Notes: a model not told the origin generated them from the sequence alone. Numbered from the stretch's first letter, positions 16,065 through 26,440 are shown. The stretch is 64,000 nt of DNA from Leyella stercorea (GCF_021531355.1 NZ_JADYTS010000006.1:1-64000); one strand, 5' to 3'. Program-made: numbers and translations.

Positions 16065-18605
16065 TTACACCTTTATTGAGGTGTCATTCTTGTCGCCATA
16101 GCTACTGTTAGAGTAGCTGCCGTAGCTGCCATATGCACCGTATTTACCGTAATTGCCGTAGCTACCGTTTTTGCCATAATTGCAGTATTTTGCATATTTA
16201 CCATACTTGCCGTATTTGCCGTAGCCGTAGTAGTAGCCATACTTTTTCTTGGCCATATCTATGCCGTTGATTGCAATAGCAATGTTTGGTAATTTCTTTT
16301 CTGAGCTAAGACCGTTGATGAGGTCGAAGCTTGACTTCGCTGTATAGTCAGCGCGACAAATATATACAGTCATGTCAGCAACACGAGCAATCTGCAGTGT
16401 GTCTGTAATAAGACCTACAGGAGCTGTATCTACAATAATGTAGTCGTATTTTGACTTGAGAATCTCGAATATCATGTCGAGCGAATTGCGGCTAACAAGC
16501 TCTGTCGGGTTTGGCGGGATTGGTCCTGCCATTAGTATGTCGAGATTTTTGTTAATGCCCGATTGTACTATTTGTCCATTTACGTCAGCTTCTGTCGGAG
16601 CCGACTTCGTAAGCAAGTTGGTTATGCCATGACGGTGGTCGTCAATCTCGAACAGTTCTGCAAGACGTGGCTTGCGGATATCAAGACCAATGAGAACAAC
16701 CTTCTTGTCAAGCAATGCAAAGCTGACAGCCACGTTGGCAGCTGTAAATGTTTTGCCCTCACCTGATGTTGTAGATGTGAACATGATGGTCTTCTTATCT
16801 TCTGGCAACTGGAATTGTATGTTGACACGCAATGAGCGGAAAATCTCCTCCATGAGATTGTTCTTGTTCTCATGTACCACAATGTCGGCCTTTGTCTTTG
16901 CTGTGTCGCTTGCAATGGCAATGTCGCCGATAATAGGCAGAGAAGTAAGATTTGCCACATCATCGTGTCCCTCAATCTTATAGTGCAGGAAGTTGATGAT
17001 AAACAAGATGCCTACAGGTATTGCGAGTCCAAGAATAAGGGCAACAAGCATGATTATAGCCGATTTTGGGCTTATCTTACCGCCAAATTGTGGCTCGTCG
17101 ATCAGTTTGCCCTTGTCGGCTGTTGCAGCAAGTGAAATAGAGTTCTCTTCACGCTTCTGCAGCAGCATGAGATACAGTCCCGATTTTACCTCCTGCTGAC
17201 GACCAATCTGTGTGAGGATACGTTCCTGCTCTGGAGTAGAGGCTATCTGGTTAGCATAAGTATTGAACTGCTGCTGGATGCTGTTACGCTGAATCTCATT
17301 GTTGCGTTGAGCCTGAGTCATTGCGCGACGTATACTTGAAATCAGCTCATCGAGCTGTGCTGTGAGAGGTATTACAGCTGGTGACGTCTCGCTTGCAGTA
17401 CGCAAGAGACGGTTACGCTGCATAACAATTTCATTGTATTTGTTTATGAGCGTAGCAGATGTAGGATCAGTGAGTCCTACGTTAGAGGGTAGAGTCTGAT
17501 ACTTGTTCGATGGCTCGTTCAAGTACTCGGAGATGCTGTACAGAAGTTGGATCTGTGTATTCATCTCTGCAAGCTTCTGATTGAATGTCTCAGTATTGGT
17601 TACAGCTGTTGTAGAGTTGATTTTAGGATCAACAATACGATAGTGGCGTTTTGTCGACTCAAGATTACCCTCGGTCTGTCCAAGTTCGCTGTTGATCTTC
17701 TCAAGACGAGTGTTGATAAACTGCTCGGTGCGCAGTGCAATCTCGTTCTTGTCCTCATTGGCTTGACGATTGTAGCAAACTGACAACTGCTTGAGGTAGT
17801 CGATGGCACGTTGAGGAATTTCGTCGTTCAATACAAGCTGGGCGATGGTTGTTGTCTTTGATGTCTGGCTTACAGAAAGACTATTAGCATATTTTATTGC
17901 TGTCATGCTTGGCGACATGATTGTAATCTTCATTGCCTTTCCGTCGGGTAGAGCTTTGGCCGTAGTACGCTTGAGTGTTATTATACCAATGCTTGTATTG
18001 ATGGTATAAGGCATGCGGTCGGCTGTGCGGTCAATACTATATTTTACTGGAACTGAATTTTCTCCACTTCCAGATACGGTGGTGTATTGGCCGGTTATGT
18101 GATATTTTCCGTTTTGGCTGGTGATTTCCAGAGAAACGGGATTCTTGAGCTTTTCAAGATGCATCGGGTCTATATCTGCACTTATTGGCTCATTACCATA
18201 TACAAGATTGGTCTTGACGCGTCCCTCCACCTTGTATGTGACATACAGCTTCAAGTCGCGACAGGTCTGCTCGGCAAGTCTTGTCGACTTGAGGATTTCC
18301 ATCTCGTTGTCAATACCAGTTGAGTTTGACATGATACCGAGCGTGTTTGATGCCAGCAATGCACTTTTGCCTGAACGTGTAGGTTGGTTATCGTCATCTT
18401 TGATAAGCAGTTTTGCGCTTGCTTGATACATCGGTGTAGTGTATCTTAGGTAAGCGAACGCTACACCGAGACAGATAATGACAGACAATACAAACCACTG
18501 CCAGTTGAGTACTAGTGTTTTGTATATAAGTTGCAGATTTAATGACGAGGACTCTTCCACGTCTTGTTGTGAGTTGTACAAGCCAACTTTTTTGTTTTCT
18601 TCCAT
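16065..18605 (-). CDS. Wzc-like polysaccharide co-polymerase / tyrosine autokinase
   Basis: An inner-membrane protein of 846 residues controlling chain length and export of surface polysaccharide. TM1 is WQWFVLSVIICLGVAFAYLR (about 35-55); a Wzz domain and long periplasmic coiled coils follow; TM2 lies around 515-540. The cytoplasmic BY-kinase has Walker A STTSGEGKTFTAANVA (about 610), A' VVLIGLDIRKPR and Walker B YDYIIVDTAPVG (about 725). The C-terminus is exceptional: the last ~60 residues hold 17 tyrosines in KYG/SYG/NYG repeats, the autophosphorylation cluster in extreme form. rfbA lies directly upstream; a Wza-like partner is at 25439-26239. Confidence 0.93.
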   Translation of the reverse strand: MEENKKVGLYNSQQDVEESSSLNLQLIYKTLVLNWQWFVLSVIICLGVAFAYLRYTTPMYQASAKLLIKDDDNQPTRSGKSALLASNTLGIMSNSTGIDNEMEILKSTRLAEQTCRDLKLYVTYKVEGRVKTNLVYGNEPISADIDPMHLEKLKNPVSLEITSQNGKYHITGQYTTVSGSGENSVPVKYSIDRTADRMPYTINTSIGIITLKRTTAKALPDGKAMKITIMSPSMTAIKYANSLSVSQTSKTTTIAQLVLNDEIPQRAIDYLKQLSVCYNRQANEDKNEIALRTEQFINTRLEKINSELGQTEGNLESTKRHYRIVDPKINSTTAVTNTETFNQKLAEMNTQIQLLYSISEYLNEPSNKYQTLPSNVGLTDPTSATLINKYNEIVMQRNRLLRTASETSPAVIPLTAQLDELISSIRRAMTQAQRNNEIQRNSIQQQFNTYANQIASTPEQERILTQIGRQQEVKSGLYLMLLQKREENSISLAATADKGKLIDEPQFGGKISPKSAIIMLVALILGLAIPVGILFIINFLHYKIEGHDDVANLTSLPIIGDIAIASDTAKTKADIVVHENKNNLMEEIFRSLRVNIQFQLPEDKKTIMFTSTTSGEGKTFTAANVAVSFALLDKKVVLIGLDIRKPRLAELFEIDDHRHGITNLLTKSAPTEADVNGQIVQSGINKNLDILMAGPIPPNPTELVSRNSLDMIFEILKSKYDYIIVDTAPVGLITDTLQIARVADMTVYICRADYTAKSSFDLINGLSSEKKLPNIAIAINGIDMAKKKYGYYYGYGKYGKYGKYAKYCNYGKNGSYGNYGKYGAYGSYGSYSNSSYGDKNDTSIKV

Positions 18606-18678
18606 TTCTTTGGGTCTATTATTCTTGTTTCATTTGATTTAGCACTACTGCAGTGCGAAAAATACTCGTGCTTACAGC

Positions 18679-19557
18679 TTAGCCTTCATCGGCAAGTCGA
18701 AGCAAATATTTTCCGTATTCATTTTTACTCATAGGCTCCGCTACTTCTTTAAGGCGCTGAGCTGTTATCCATCCTTTCTTAAATGCAATCTCTTCCAGAC
18801 AAGCCACCTTAAGGCCCTGTCGCTTTTCAATAACCTCAATGAAAGTGCTTGCTTCTGACAGACTGTCATGTGTGCCTGTGTCGAGCCATGCAAATCCGCG
18901 TTGTAGAGTCTTTACCTTCAGGTTGTCATGTTTCAGATATTCTTGATTCACTGTGGTGATTTCCAGCTCTCCTCGCTTGCTTGGCTTTATTGTTTTGGCA
19001 ATGTTTACTACGCTGTTAGGGTAGAAATAAAGCCCAACTACAGCATAGTTACTTTTGGGATGCTCTGGTTTCTCTTCAATGCTAAGGCAATTGCCTTTGC
19101 TGTCAAATTCAGCCACGCCATAGCGCTCTGGGTCGTTGACATAATAGCCAAACACAGTGGCGCTACCTTCTTTCTCGGCATTGGCAACACTTTCGTGTAG
19201 TAGTTGCGAGAATCCGGCACCATAGAAAATGTTATCGCCGAGTACGAGGCAAACAGAGTCGTCGCCTACGAATTCTTCGCCAATAATAAATGCTTGGGCC
19301 AAACCTCCAGGATAAGGCTGTTCGGCATACTCGAAGTGTACGCCAAAGTCGCTACCGTCGCCCAGCAAACGCTTGAACGAAGGAAGGTCTGCAGGGGTTG
19401 ATATGATAAGGATATCCTTAATGTCTGCAAGCATGAGCACTGATATAGGGTAGTATATCATCGGCTTGTCGAAAATGGGAATAAGCTGCTTGCTTATACC
19501 CTTTGTGATGGGGTAGAGGCGTGTTCCCGATCCGCCGGCTAAAACGATTCCTTTCAT
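18679..19557 (-). CDS. rfbA: Glucose-1-phosphate thymidylyltransferase
   Basis: Makes dTDP-glucose from dTTP and glucose-1-phosphate, the entry to dTDP-rhamnose and related sugars. I place the start at ATG 19557, so that the protein begins [20 protein letters not shown]; a longer frame reaching 19611 would add an AT-coded tail unlike the family. 292 residues is the usual RmlA length. [27 protein letters not shown] and [12 protein letters not shown] are conserved nucleotide- and sugar-binding segments. rfbB, C and D are not in this window. It sits upstream of the Wzc-like gene and probably shares its transcript. Confidence 0.95.
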   Translation of the reverse strand: MKGIVLAGGSGTRLYPITKGISKQLIPIFDKPMIYYPISVLMLADIKDILIISTPADLPSFKRLLGDGSDFGVHFEYAEQPYPGGLAQAFIIGEEFVGDDSVCLVLGDNIFYGAGFSQLLHESVANAEKEGSATVFGYYVNDPERYGVAEFDSKGNCLSIEEKPEHPKSNYAVVGLYFYPNSVVNIAKTIKPSKRGELEITTVNQEYLKHDNLKVKTLQRGFAWLDTGTHDSLSEASTFIEVIEKRQGLKVACLEEIAFKKGWITAQRLKEVAEPMSKNEYGKYLLRLADEG

Positions 19558-19709
19558 TTGTAAGTGCTTTAGTTGTATTTTTATAATCAATAATGTAAAA
19601 AATGCGTACAAAGATACTACTTTTTGTTGATTATATATATGTTTATCCCTGTAAAAATGTGTGATGTACTCAAAAAGGACAAATATTGTAGTATAGGAAG
19701 TGAAAAAAC

Positions 19710-19739
19710 TTGTGTGTTAAAGATTTTTTTGTAATTTTG
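19710..19739 (+). promoter_or_regulatory. Promoter for the 19791 gene cluster
   Basis: TTG (19710-19712), spacer of exactly 19, TAATTTTG (19732-19739). Start of transcription is expected near 19746, about 45 bases before the ATG. Confidence 0.75.
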
Positions 19740-19790
19740 CAAGGAATAATCATCGAACAATATAGATAAATAAACATTATAGAATCAATT

Positions 19791-20423
19791 ATGGGACTTT
19801 TTTCAAAGGTTTTCGGAAAGAAAGACGACGATAAAAATATGGGTGGAATGGAAGACTACATGAACCTTGTAAGGGTTTATTTTCAGGCTACTATTGCATC
19901 GAATGTTGGCATAACCAATCTTGCAGCTCTGCCCGATTTGCGAGTTTTCAAGACCACACTTCATGTTCCTACCGTTAACAACAAGCTTGGCGTAGGCGAG
20001 AAGGCGGCTTGTCGCAAGATGATGAAGGAAATTTACGGTACCGACGATAATTTCTTCAAGGAAATAGATCAAAGTGTACGTAAGAACTGTCGCAAGATTC
20101 AAGAAGTGCAGACCTATCTTGTGCAGTTCCAGGGCTTTACTCAGGATTTGATGATGCTGATGGGCAACTTGATGAAGTTCAAGCTTCGTCTTCCTTCAAT
20201 ATTCAAGAGCGCGTTGTATAAGATGACAGAGAAGACTGTTGATGGCATCTTCAACAAGAACGACTATAATGATGCTGCTGTGTTGAAGTCTGTTGTGGCA
20301 GTGCGTCAATACAATCATCGTCTTGGTTTCTCGCAGAAGTGGACTACTGATTTTGTATATCAGGTGGTGATGCTTGCCAAGAAAGAACCCAAGGCAGCAG
20401 AAGGTGAAGAAGCAAAAAAATAA
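19791..20423 (+). CDS. Conserved hypothetical protein, 210 residues
   Basis: I do not recognise a family. The protein starts MGLFSKVFGKKDDDKNMGGM, with no signal peptide or membrane segment, and is rich in Lys, Met and helical segments (for example DLMMLMGNLMKFKLRLPSIF). The C-terminus is a charged low-complexity tail, KKEPKAAEGEEAKK. It has its own strong promoter and stands at the head of a run ending in zapA and rny, so a cytoplasmic housekeeping or division-related role is possible, but nothing in the sequence proves it. Confidence 0.75.
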   Translation: MGLFSKVFGKKDDDKNMGGMEDYMNLVRVYFQATIASNVGITNLAALPDLRVFKTTLHVPTVNNKLGVGEKAACRKMMKEIYGTDDNFFKEIDQSVRKNCRKIQEVQTYLVQFQGFTQDLMMLMGNLMKFKLRLPSIFKSALYKMTEKTVDGIFNKNDYNDAAVLKSVVAVRQYNHRLGFSQKWTTDFVYQVVMLAKKEPKAAEGEEAKK

Positions 20424-20505
20424 TAAAGGCAGAAGAGTAGAAAACTGCTGATATTTTTGTGGTATTCGCAAAAATGAACTAATTTTGTAATCAAAACGTA
20501 GTAAA

Positions 20506-20805
20506 ATGGAAGCTGACTCCAACTCTATCAACCTTTTCACTACACGTGTCAGGCAAATGATACTTCAGTATGAAGAACTGAAGGAGAGGAACACTGCTTT
20601 GCAAGCCACTGTCGACAGTCAGGCTGCTCGAGTTGGTGCATTGGAGAAGCAGCTTGCACAGCTACGTGCAGACTACGATAGTCTTAAACTGGCACGAATG
20701 GTGACTATTACTGACGGCGATATGGAGACTGCGCAAAAGCGTGTAGCACGCTTGATACGTCAGGTCGACAAATGTATAACGCTACTTGGTGAGAGTGATA
20801 AGTAG
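20506..20805 (+). CDS. Small coiled-coil protein upstream of zapA
   Basis: 99 residues, almost entirely a predicted coiled coil: RQMILQYEELKERNTALQAT continuing through VGALEKQLAQLRADYDSLKL, then a short basic segment QKRVARLIRQVDKCITLL. No membrane or signal segment. Small coiled-coil genes directly before zapA recur in Bacteroidetes. By position and size it may act with ZapA at the division ring, in the way ZapB does in enterobacteria; this is inference, as no sequence similarity to ZapB was verified. Confidence 0.75.
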   Translation: MEADSNSINLFTTRVRQMILQYEELKERNTALQATVDSQAARVGALEKQLAQLRADYDSLKLARMVTITDGDMETAQKRVARLIRQVDKCITLLGESDK

Positions 20806-20875
20806 TCATGGCGAACGGGTAGATAGACGATAGTGCGTTTGACTGTTTTTTTGTGCCAAATCATTGCAGAGCAAA

Positions 20876-21178
20876 ATGGCTGAGGACAAATCAGAGAAAC
20901 TTAGGATAAGACTGCATGTCTACGATACGGACATACCAGTAAACGTGCGTCCAGAGGACGAACCGTTGTATCGTGATGCTGCCAATCTTATCACAAGTAC
21001 TATAAATACGTATGCAGCGAGATATAAGGGACCGGTTAATATGAAAGAAATCCTTTATATGGCTCTTGTTGAAATAGCCTTGCGCTATGAGATGGAGCTT
21101 TCGCGCAACGATACCAAACCTTATCGTGACGTAATCTCCCAGTTGACTTCGGAAATAGAGGATGCTCTGAAGGGTTAG
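20876..21178 (+). CDS. zapA: Cell division protein ZapA
   Basis: 100 residues from ATG 20876 (an in-frame TTG 12 bases upstream is less likely). The N-terminal strand KLRIRLHVYDTDIPVNVRPE and the following YRDAANLITSTINTYAARYK helix match the ZapA fold: a beta-rich head, then a long dimerising helix (MKEILYMALVEIALRYEME). ZapA promotes FtsZ bundling at midcell. Coiled-coil gene before, rny after: the same order is common in the phylum. Confidence 0.85.
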   Translation: MAEDKSEKLRIRLHVYDTDIPVNVRPEDEPLYRDAANLITSTINTYAARYKGPVNMKEILYMALVEIALRYEMELSRNDTKPYRDVISQLTSEIEDALKG

Positions 21179-21283
21179 GCTTTGAAGAGCAGGGGTTTTG
21201 TGTGCTTAGACTAAATCGATAGACTGAACCTATTTCTACATAATAAAATAAATAACAGAAACATAATAAAGTAACAAGAAAAC

Positions 21284-22816
21284 ATGTTAGGTATATTAAT
21301 CGCAGCCTTGGTAGCGCTCGTTGTAGTCGTTGTCGCAGGCTATGCTGTTTTCCGCTATCTAAAGGGAAAATATAATGAAATGATAGCAGCCGCTACTAAG
21401 GAGGCTGAAGTATTGAAAGAGAAAAAGCTCTTGGAAGTAAAGGAAAAGTTCCTTAACAAGAAGTCTGAGCTTGAAAAGGAAGTGCAGCAGCGCAACCAGA
21501 AAATCCAGCAAAACGAGAATCGTCTCAAGCAGCGTGAGATTTCACTCAATCAGCGTCAGGAGGAACTCGGACGTCGTAAGCAGGAAGTAGAGCAGTGCCA
21601 GCAGCGCATTGACAACGAGAAGAAGCTTATTGCGTTGAAGCAAGAAGAACTCGACAAAATGCAGACCAAGGAACGTGAGAAGCTTGAGGAACTTTCGGGT
21701 CTCAGCGCCGAAGAGGCTAAGAGCCGTCTTGTGGAGAGTCTGAAGGATGAGGCTCGCACTGACGCTGCAAGCTATATCAATGAGATAATGGACGAGGCTA
21801 AGCTCAATGCTAATACACAGGCTAAGAAGATTGTGATACAGACAATACAGCGTGTGGCTACAGAGACGGCAATTGAAAATTCAGTCAGCGTATTCCATAT
21901 TGACAATGATGAGGTGAAGGGTCGTATCATTGGTCGTGAGGGCCGTAACATCCGCGCTCTTGAGGCTGCCACTGGTGTGGAAATTGTGGTTGACGATACG
22001 CCTGAAGCTATCGTGATTTCAGCTTTCGATCCTGTTCGCCGTGAGGTTTGTCGCTTGGCTTTGCACCAGCTTGTAGCCGACGGTCGTATCCATCCGGCAC
22101 GTATTGAGGAGGTTGTGGCTAAGGTAAAAAAGCAGCTTGACAACGAGATTATTGAAACGGGTAAGCGTACTGCCATTGACCTTGGTATACACGGATTGCA
22201 CCCCGAACTCATACGTATTGTAGGTAAGATGAAGTATCGCTCGTCGTATGGTCAGAACCTTCTGCAGCACGCTCGTGAGACAGCTAACCTCTGTGCTGTT
22301 ATGGCTGCCGAACTTGGCTTGAATCCGAAGAAGGCAAAACGAGCTGGCTTGTTGCATGATATTGGTAAAGTGCCTGATGAGGAGAGCGAATTGCCGCACG
22401 CACTCTATGGCGCCAAGATAGCCGAGAAGTATAAGGAGAAGCCGGACATTTGCAACGCTATCGGTGCTCATCATGACGAGATGGAAATGAATACATTGTT
22501 GGCTCCGATTGTACAGGTTTGTGATGCAATCTCTGGCGCTCGTCCTGGTGCTCGTCGTGAGATTGTTGAGGCTTACATCAAGCGTCTTAATGACCTTGAA
22601 GCTATTGCAATGTCTTATCCTGGTGTTACCAAGACTTATGCTATTCAGGCTGGTCGTGAGTTGCGCGTGATTGTCGGTGCTGACAAGATGGACGATAAAG
22701 AGACAGAAAAGCTGTCTGGTGAGATAGCCAACAAGATTCAGACTGAGATGACCTATCCTGGTCAGGTTAAGATTACCGTAATACGTGAGACACGTTCGGT
22801 AGCTTATGCCAAGTAA
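21284..22816 (+). CDS. rny: Ribonuclease Y
   Basis: Membrane-anchored endoribonuclease that initiates mRNA decay. 510 residues in the standard order: N-terminal TM helix ([20 protein letters not shown]), a long charged coiled coil (about 40-170), a KH domain with [19 protein letters not shown] and [19 protein letters not shown], and an HD domain with [26 protein letters not shown] and the following Asp. All metal ligands appear intact. The gene is followed by a perfect terminator hairpin. Confidence 0.97.
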   Translation: MLGILIAALVALVVVVVAGYAVFRYLKGKYNEMIAAATKEAEVLKEKKLLEVKEKFLNKKSELEKEVQQRNQKIQQNENRLKQREISLNQRQEELGRRKQEVEQCQQRIDNEKKLIALKQEELDKMQTKEREKLEELSGLSAEEAKSRLVESLKDEARTDAASYINEIMDEAKLNANTQAKKIVIQTIQRVATETAIENSVSVFHIDNDEVKGRIIGREGRNIRALEAATGVEIVVDDTPEAIVISAFDPVRREVCRLALHQLVADGRIHPARIEEVVAKVKKQLDNEIIETGKRTAIDLGIHGLHPELIRIVGKMKYRSSYGQNLLQHARETANLCAVMAAELGLNPKKAKRAGLLHDIGKVPDEESELPHALYGAKIAEKYKEKPDICNAIGAHHDEMEMNTLLAPIVQVCDAISGARPGARREIVEAYIKRLNDLEAIAMSYPGVTKTYAIQAGRELRVIVGADKMDDKETEKLSGEIANKIQTEMTYPGQVKITVIRETRSVAYAK

Positions 22817-22840
22817 AGATTTAAAGGCTAATATATAACG

Positions 22841-22877
22841 AAAGCCCCCAAGAAGTGTGATGCTTCTTGGGGGCTTT
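22841..22877. terminator. Bidirectional terminator between rny and anSME
   Basis: A perfect 15-bp stem AAAGCCCCCAAGAAG/CTTCTTGGGGGCTTT with a 7-nt loop and T/A tracts on both sides lies between two convergent genes. Confidence 0.85.
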
Positions 22878-22928
22878 TGCTGTTATTGTATGTATGATTC
22901 GGTTGCGATTTTTATAATGTAGTGAACG

Positions 22929-24149
22929 TTACTCGCTTACGATATAGTTCATGACGTTTGCAGGTGGGCGTTTTGCAGCCAATTCGCCCTTCATGAATTC
23001 CATATATGGGGCAACATGTTTGAAGAACTTGTGATATCCGGCGCATAGATAATTCAGTCCTGGGTTGCCGTAGCGGTCGTTTATGAATCGGTTTTTCGGG
23101 CATTCGCCATGGCATGCAAACAATACGTCGCATTCTTTGCACTGCTTTGGCAGCAATTCTTTTTTCATTCGTGCAAATTCGCGTTGCTTTGGCGAGTACA
23201 TCATTTGAGTGACAGTGCTCTCGCGCAGATTTCCTAACAAATGTTCTGGGTATACAAAGTGGTCGCATGAGTAAACATCGCCATTGTATTCCATAACTCC
23301 GGCGTGTCCGCACTCTGCCGCCATCGTGCATAGTCCGGGGGCAACGCCAACCCAGTTGGCAAGAGTGCTGTCAAACAATTGTATGTAATACTCGCCTACG
23401 TCATGGCGCACCCATTCGTCGAATATGGCGCAGAGGAAGGTTCCCCATTGTTCGGCGGTAACACTGAAGTCGGCCATTTTGCCACCTTCGGTCATACCAG
23501 GTGCAAGCTGCAGTCCGTCGGCGCGGTTGTCGACAATACGTTCTACGATAGGGGTGAATTGTATGAAGTGGCAGTTTATATCCTTGAAGAAATGATAGAA
23601 TTCAAGCGGATGCTCTACGTTGAGGTTGTTGACAACTGCCAGAGCATTCCATTCTACATTATATTTATTAAGCATTCGTATGCCACGCATCACCTGGTTC
23701 CATGTAGGTCTGCCGGTAGCAGTCTTGCGGTAGGCATCGTGAAACTCCTGTGGTCCATCAATAGATACGCCTACAAGGAAATTATTGTCATGAAAGAACT
23801 TGCACCATTCTTCTGTCAGCATTGTGGCATTGGTCTGAATGCAGTTGTCGATGCGTCGTCCGCCAGCGTATTGTTGCTGTAGTCGCAATGCTTTTTTATA
23901 GAATGATATTGGGCGCATGAGTGTTTCGCCGCCATGCCATGTGAACATAACTTCGGGCATGGTTTGTGCTTCAATGTAATCCTTTATGAATTTTTCGAGC
24001 AACTGGTCGCTCATTATGTGCTTTTCGTTGTTGTCGTATAATTTGCCTTTTTCAAGGTAATAGCAGTACTTGCAACGCAGGTTGCAAAGACTACCCGCTG
24101 GTTTGGCCATTAGGTACACAGGGCGGGCAAAAGGGTTTATGGTTGGCAT
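22929..24149 (-). CDS. Radical SAM anaerobic sulfatase-maturating enzyme family
   Basis: 406 residues. The N-terminal radical SAM motif CNLRCKYCYY binds the SAM 4Fe-4S cluster; VMFTWHGGETLMRP and VGVSIDGPQEFHDAYRKT follow as in anSMEs, which oxidise Cys or Ser of sulfatases to formylglycine. The C-terminal SPASM region has Cys-rich stretches (GLCTMAAECGHAG, YSCDHFVYP, CKECDVLFACHGECPKNRF) for two auxiliary clusters. No sulfatase gene is adjacent. The substrate could instead be another peptide. The asparaginase gene 15 bases upstream on the same strand suggests a shared transcript. Confidence 0.9.
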   Translation of the reverse strand: MPTINPFARPVYLMAKPAGSLCNLRCKYCYYLEKGKLYDNNEKHIMSDQLLEKFIKDYIEAQTMPEVMFTWHGGETLMRPISFYKKALRLQQQYAGGRRIDNCIQTNATMLTEEWCKFFHDNNFLVGVSIDGPQEFHDAYRKTATGRPTWNQVMRGIRMLNKYNVEWNALAVVNNLNVEHPLEFYHFFKDINCHFIQFTPIVERIVDNRADGLQLAPGMTEGGKMADFSVTAEQWGTFLCAIFDEWVRHDVGEYYIQLFDSTLANWVGVAPGLCTMAAECGHAGVMEYNGDVYSCDHFVYPEHLLGNLRESTVTQMMYSPKQREFARMKKELLPKQCKECDVLFACHGECPKNRFINDRYGNPGLNYLCAGYHKFFKHVAPYMEFMKGELAAKRPPANVMNYIVSE

Positions 24150-24164
24150 CTCGATTTTTTTTTG

Positions 24165-25217
24165 TTATTTTGTTATCTCTCCGCATAGGTTGCGGTTCAT
24201 GAGAGTTCTTATCACATTGCTGTCGGTATAGTGTCCTTGCAGGAACATCAGTTTTGCCACGGCGCTCTCTACTGTCGAGTCGTATCCGGTCACAATGCCT
24301 GCGTCCTTGAGCTGATAGCTTGCCTCGTAGCGTCCCATCTTGACGCTTCCTGCTACACACTGGCTTATATTTACAACAGTCACACCGCGTCGTGTAGCTT
24401 CTTTTAGGAGCTGTTGGAGCCATGGTTTTTGTGGCGCATTGCCGCTGCCGAAGCTGCGCAGTACGATGCCTCGCAGTTCGGGTGCTTCAAGCACGTGTCG
24501 TACGATGTTCTGCTGTATGCCAGGGAACAGCGAGAATACCACTACGTTGGGGTCCATTGCGAAATGTGGTATCATCGGTTTGGTGAAGTCGCGCTTTAGA
24601 ATGTAGTGTTTGTTGAAGCTGAATTCCACGCCGGCATCACAAAGATGAGGGTAGTTGAACGAGTTGAAAGCGTCGAATCCGTCAGCGTTCTGTTTGGTGC
24701 ATCGGTTGCCGCGCAGCAATCGTCCGTTGAAGTATATGCATACCTCAGGTACCATTGCGTGTCCTTCTTCATTGTGTATGCTTGCCAATTCGATGCTTGT
24801 TACGAGGTTTTCCTTGCCGTCGGTGCGCAATTGTCCTATAGGCAGCTGCGAGCCTGTAAGTATGACGGGTTTGGTCAGGTTCTCGAGCATGAACGACAGA
24901 GCGCTTGCTGTGTATGCCATGGTGTCGGTGCCGTGCAGAATGACGAATCCGTCATATTGGTTGTAGTTGTCGGCAATGATGCGCACGAGTTGCGCCCAAC
25001 GTCTCAGCGACATGTCCGACGAGTCGATAGGTGGTGTAAACTGGTATGTGTCAATGTCTGTCTTAAGGTAGGCAAACTCGGGCAAGTTTTCTATCAGGTG
25101 CTCGAAATTCAGCGGTTCGAGTGCTCCCGTCATGGGATTGCGACCCATACCAATTGTGCCACCGGTGTATATCAGCAGCACTTTGTTCTGTCGAGAGTAG
25201 GCTTTGTCGTTGTTCAT
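24165..25217 (-). CDS. ansA: Cytoplasmic-type L-asparaginase
   Basis: Hydrolyses asparagine to aspartate and ammonia. Start taken at ATG 25217 (MNNDKAYSRQNKVLLIYTGG), eight residues inside the longest frame; about 350 residues. The two catalytic Thr motifs are present: IYTGGTIGMG and GFVILHGTDTMAYTASALSF. No signal peptide is seen, in keeping with the type I (AnsA) form. The C-terminal half carries the allosteric-type domain of this class. It directly precedes the radical SAM gene. Confidence 0.93.
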   Translation of the reverse strand: MNNDKAYSRQNKVLLIYTGGTIGMGRNPMTGALEPLNFEHLIENLPEFAYLKTDIDTYQFTPPIDSSDMSLRRWAQLVRIIADNYNQYDGFVILHGTDTMAYTASALSFMLENLTKPVILTGSQLPIGQLRTDGKENLVTSIELASIHNEEGHAMVPEVCIYFNGRLLRGNRCTKQNADGFDAFNSFNYPHLCDAGVEFSFNKHYILKRDFTKPMIPHFAMDPNVVVFSLFPGIQQNIVRHVLEAPELRGIVLRSFGSGNAPQKPWLQQLLKEATRRGVTVVNISQCVAGSVKMGRYEASYQLKDAGIVTGYDSTVESAVAKLMFLQGHYTDSNVIRTLMNRNLCGEITK

Positions 25218-25363
25218 TTTATAAAAGTAGTGTTTGTACACGCAAAATTAATATAAAAAAGTGACATTGTGTCAAGTAAACCAAAGTTTTTGTACATGTT
25301 TTAAGGTTTTATATTGTTAAAATGAAATTATTTTAGGAGATATAAAATTATTTGTTGAAAACT

Positions 25364-25394
25364 TTGTCAATGTCGGAAATAAGTCGTATTTTTG
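25364..25394 (+). promoter_or_regulatory. Promoter for the Wza-like lipoprotein gene
   Basis: TTG (25364-25366), a 20-base spacer and TATTTTTG (25387-25394), about 45 bases before the ATG at 25439. Confidence 0.65.
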
Positions 25395-25438
25395 CAGATG
25401 CAAATTTAACGCGGTTAGCAAAACATTATAATATATAT

Positions 25439-26239
25439 ATGAAAAAGGTATTATTTCCTATATTTTTAATGGCGGTGGTTTTGTTGCTGAACGGTTGTTC
25501 AACAGCAAAAAAGGTCGCTTATTTTCAGAATATTGATACTTTGAATCTTGCCCCTTCTGTAGGCTTGTATGATGCACGCATCATGCCAAAAGACGAGTTG
25601 ACCATTACAGTGGTTACATCTGATCCTGAGGCGGGTAGACCTTTCAACCTTTCTGTACAGAGCACGCTTGGTGAAGGTGGAAAATTAAGCAGCGGCACAG
25701 GTGCTTTGCTTACTTATCTTGTAGACAATAATGGAGATATAGATTTTCCCGTTGTTGGTAGAATGCGTGTAGCAGGTATGACCAAGACTGAATGCGAAAA
25801 GCTTATCGCTGACAAGGTAGCCCCGTACCTTGCTAATGAAGAGCATCCTGTCGTAACTGTCAATATGTCAAGTTATCGTATTACAGTGGCTGGTGAAGTG
25901 GCTTCGCCTAAGGTTGTGCCCGTTACTACTCAGAAGATGAGCGTGCTTGAAGCTTTGGCTCAGGCAGGCGACTTGACTATTTATGGTCGTCGTGACAATG
26001 TATTGCTTATTCGTGAGACCGCTACCGGTCAGAAGGAGGTTCATCGTCTGAATCTCAATGATGCTAATATTATCAATTCGCCGTACTATTATGTACAGCA
26101 GAATGATTATATATATGTGGAGCCCAATGGTGTAAAGTCTAAAAACTCAGCCATCGGTTCTTCAACGACTTTATGGTTCTCATTCGTGGGCATCGTAACG
26201 TCGGTGGCTTCTTTGTTGGTTAATATTATCCGAAACTAA
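25439..26239 (+). CDS. Wza-like polysaccharide export lipoprotein
   Basis: 266 residues from ATG 25439; the longer frame upstream would run through the promoter and is rejected. Signal peptide with lipobox LLLNGCST, so the mature protein is an outer-membrane-associated lipoprotein. The export (Poly_export) domain is seen as YDARIMPKDELTITVVTSDP and FPVVGRMRVAGMTKTECE, then a SLBB-type segment ITVAGEVASPKVVPVTTQKM. The C-terminal hydrophobic stretch TTLWFSFVGIVTSVASLLVN replaces the amphipathic helix of E. coli Wza. It is the likely outer-membrane partner of the Wzc-like kinase at 16065, although nearly 7 kb away and on the other strand. Confidence 0.9.
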   Translation: MKKVLFPIFLMAVVLLLNGCSTAKKVAYFQNIDTLNLAPSVGLYDARIMPKDELTITVVTSDPEAGRPFNLSVQSTLGEGGKLSSGTGALLTYLVDNNGDIDFPVVGRMRVAGMTKTECEKLIADKVAPYLANEEHPVVTVNMSSYRITVAGEVASPKVVPVTTQKMSVLEALAQAGDLTIYGRRDNVLLIRETATGQKEVHRLNLNDANIINSPYYYVQQNDYIYVEPNGVKSKNSAIGSSTTLWFSFVGIVTSVASLLVNIIRN

Positions 26240-26440
26240 ATATCTTGGTTGAGCGTTGGGCTATTTGCTTGACGCTTAATTTTTATCCATATGTCGGCTG
26301 TGCGTACGCACAAACGTCATATAGCTATTCAAATCTCAGGAAAACACGCACTATGTGGCTCGTCTGATGCCAAAATGACGACATGGACAGAAGCTGCATA
26401 TATAATGAATTAAGAGTTATACAAGTAAAGTTAAGAAACC

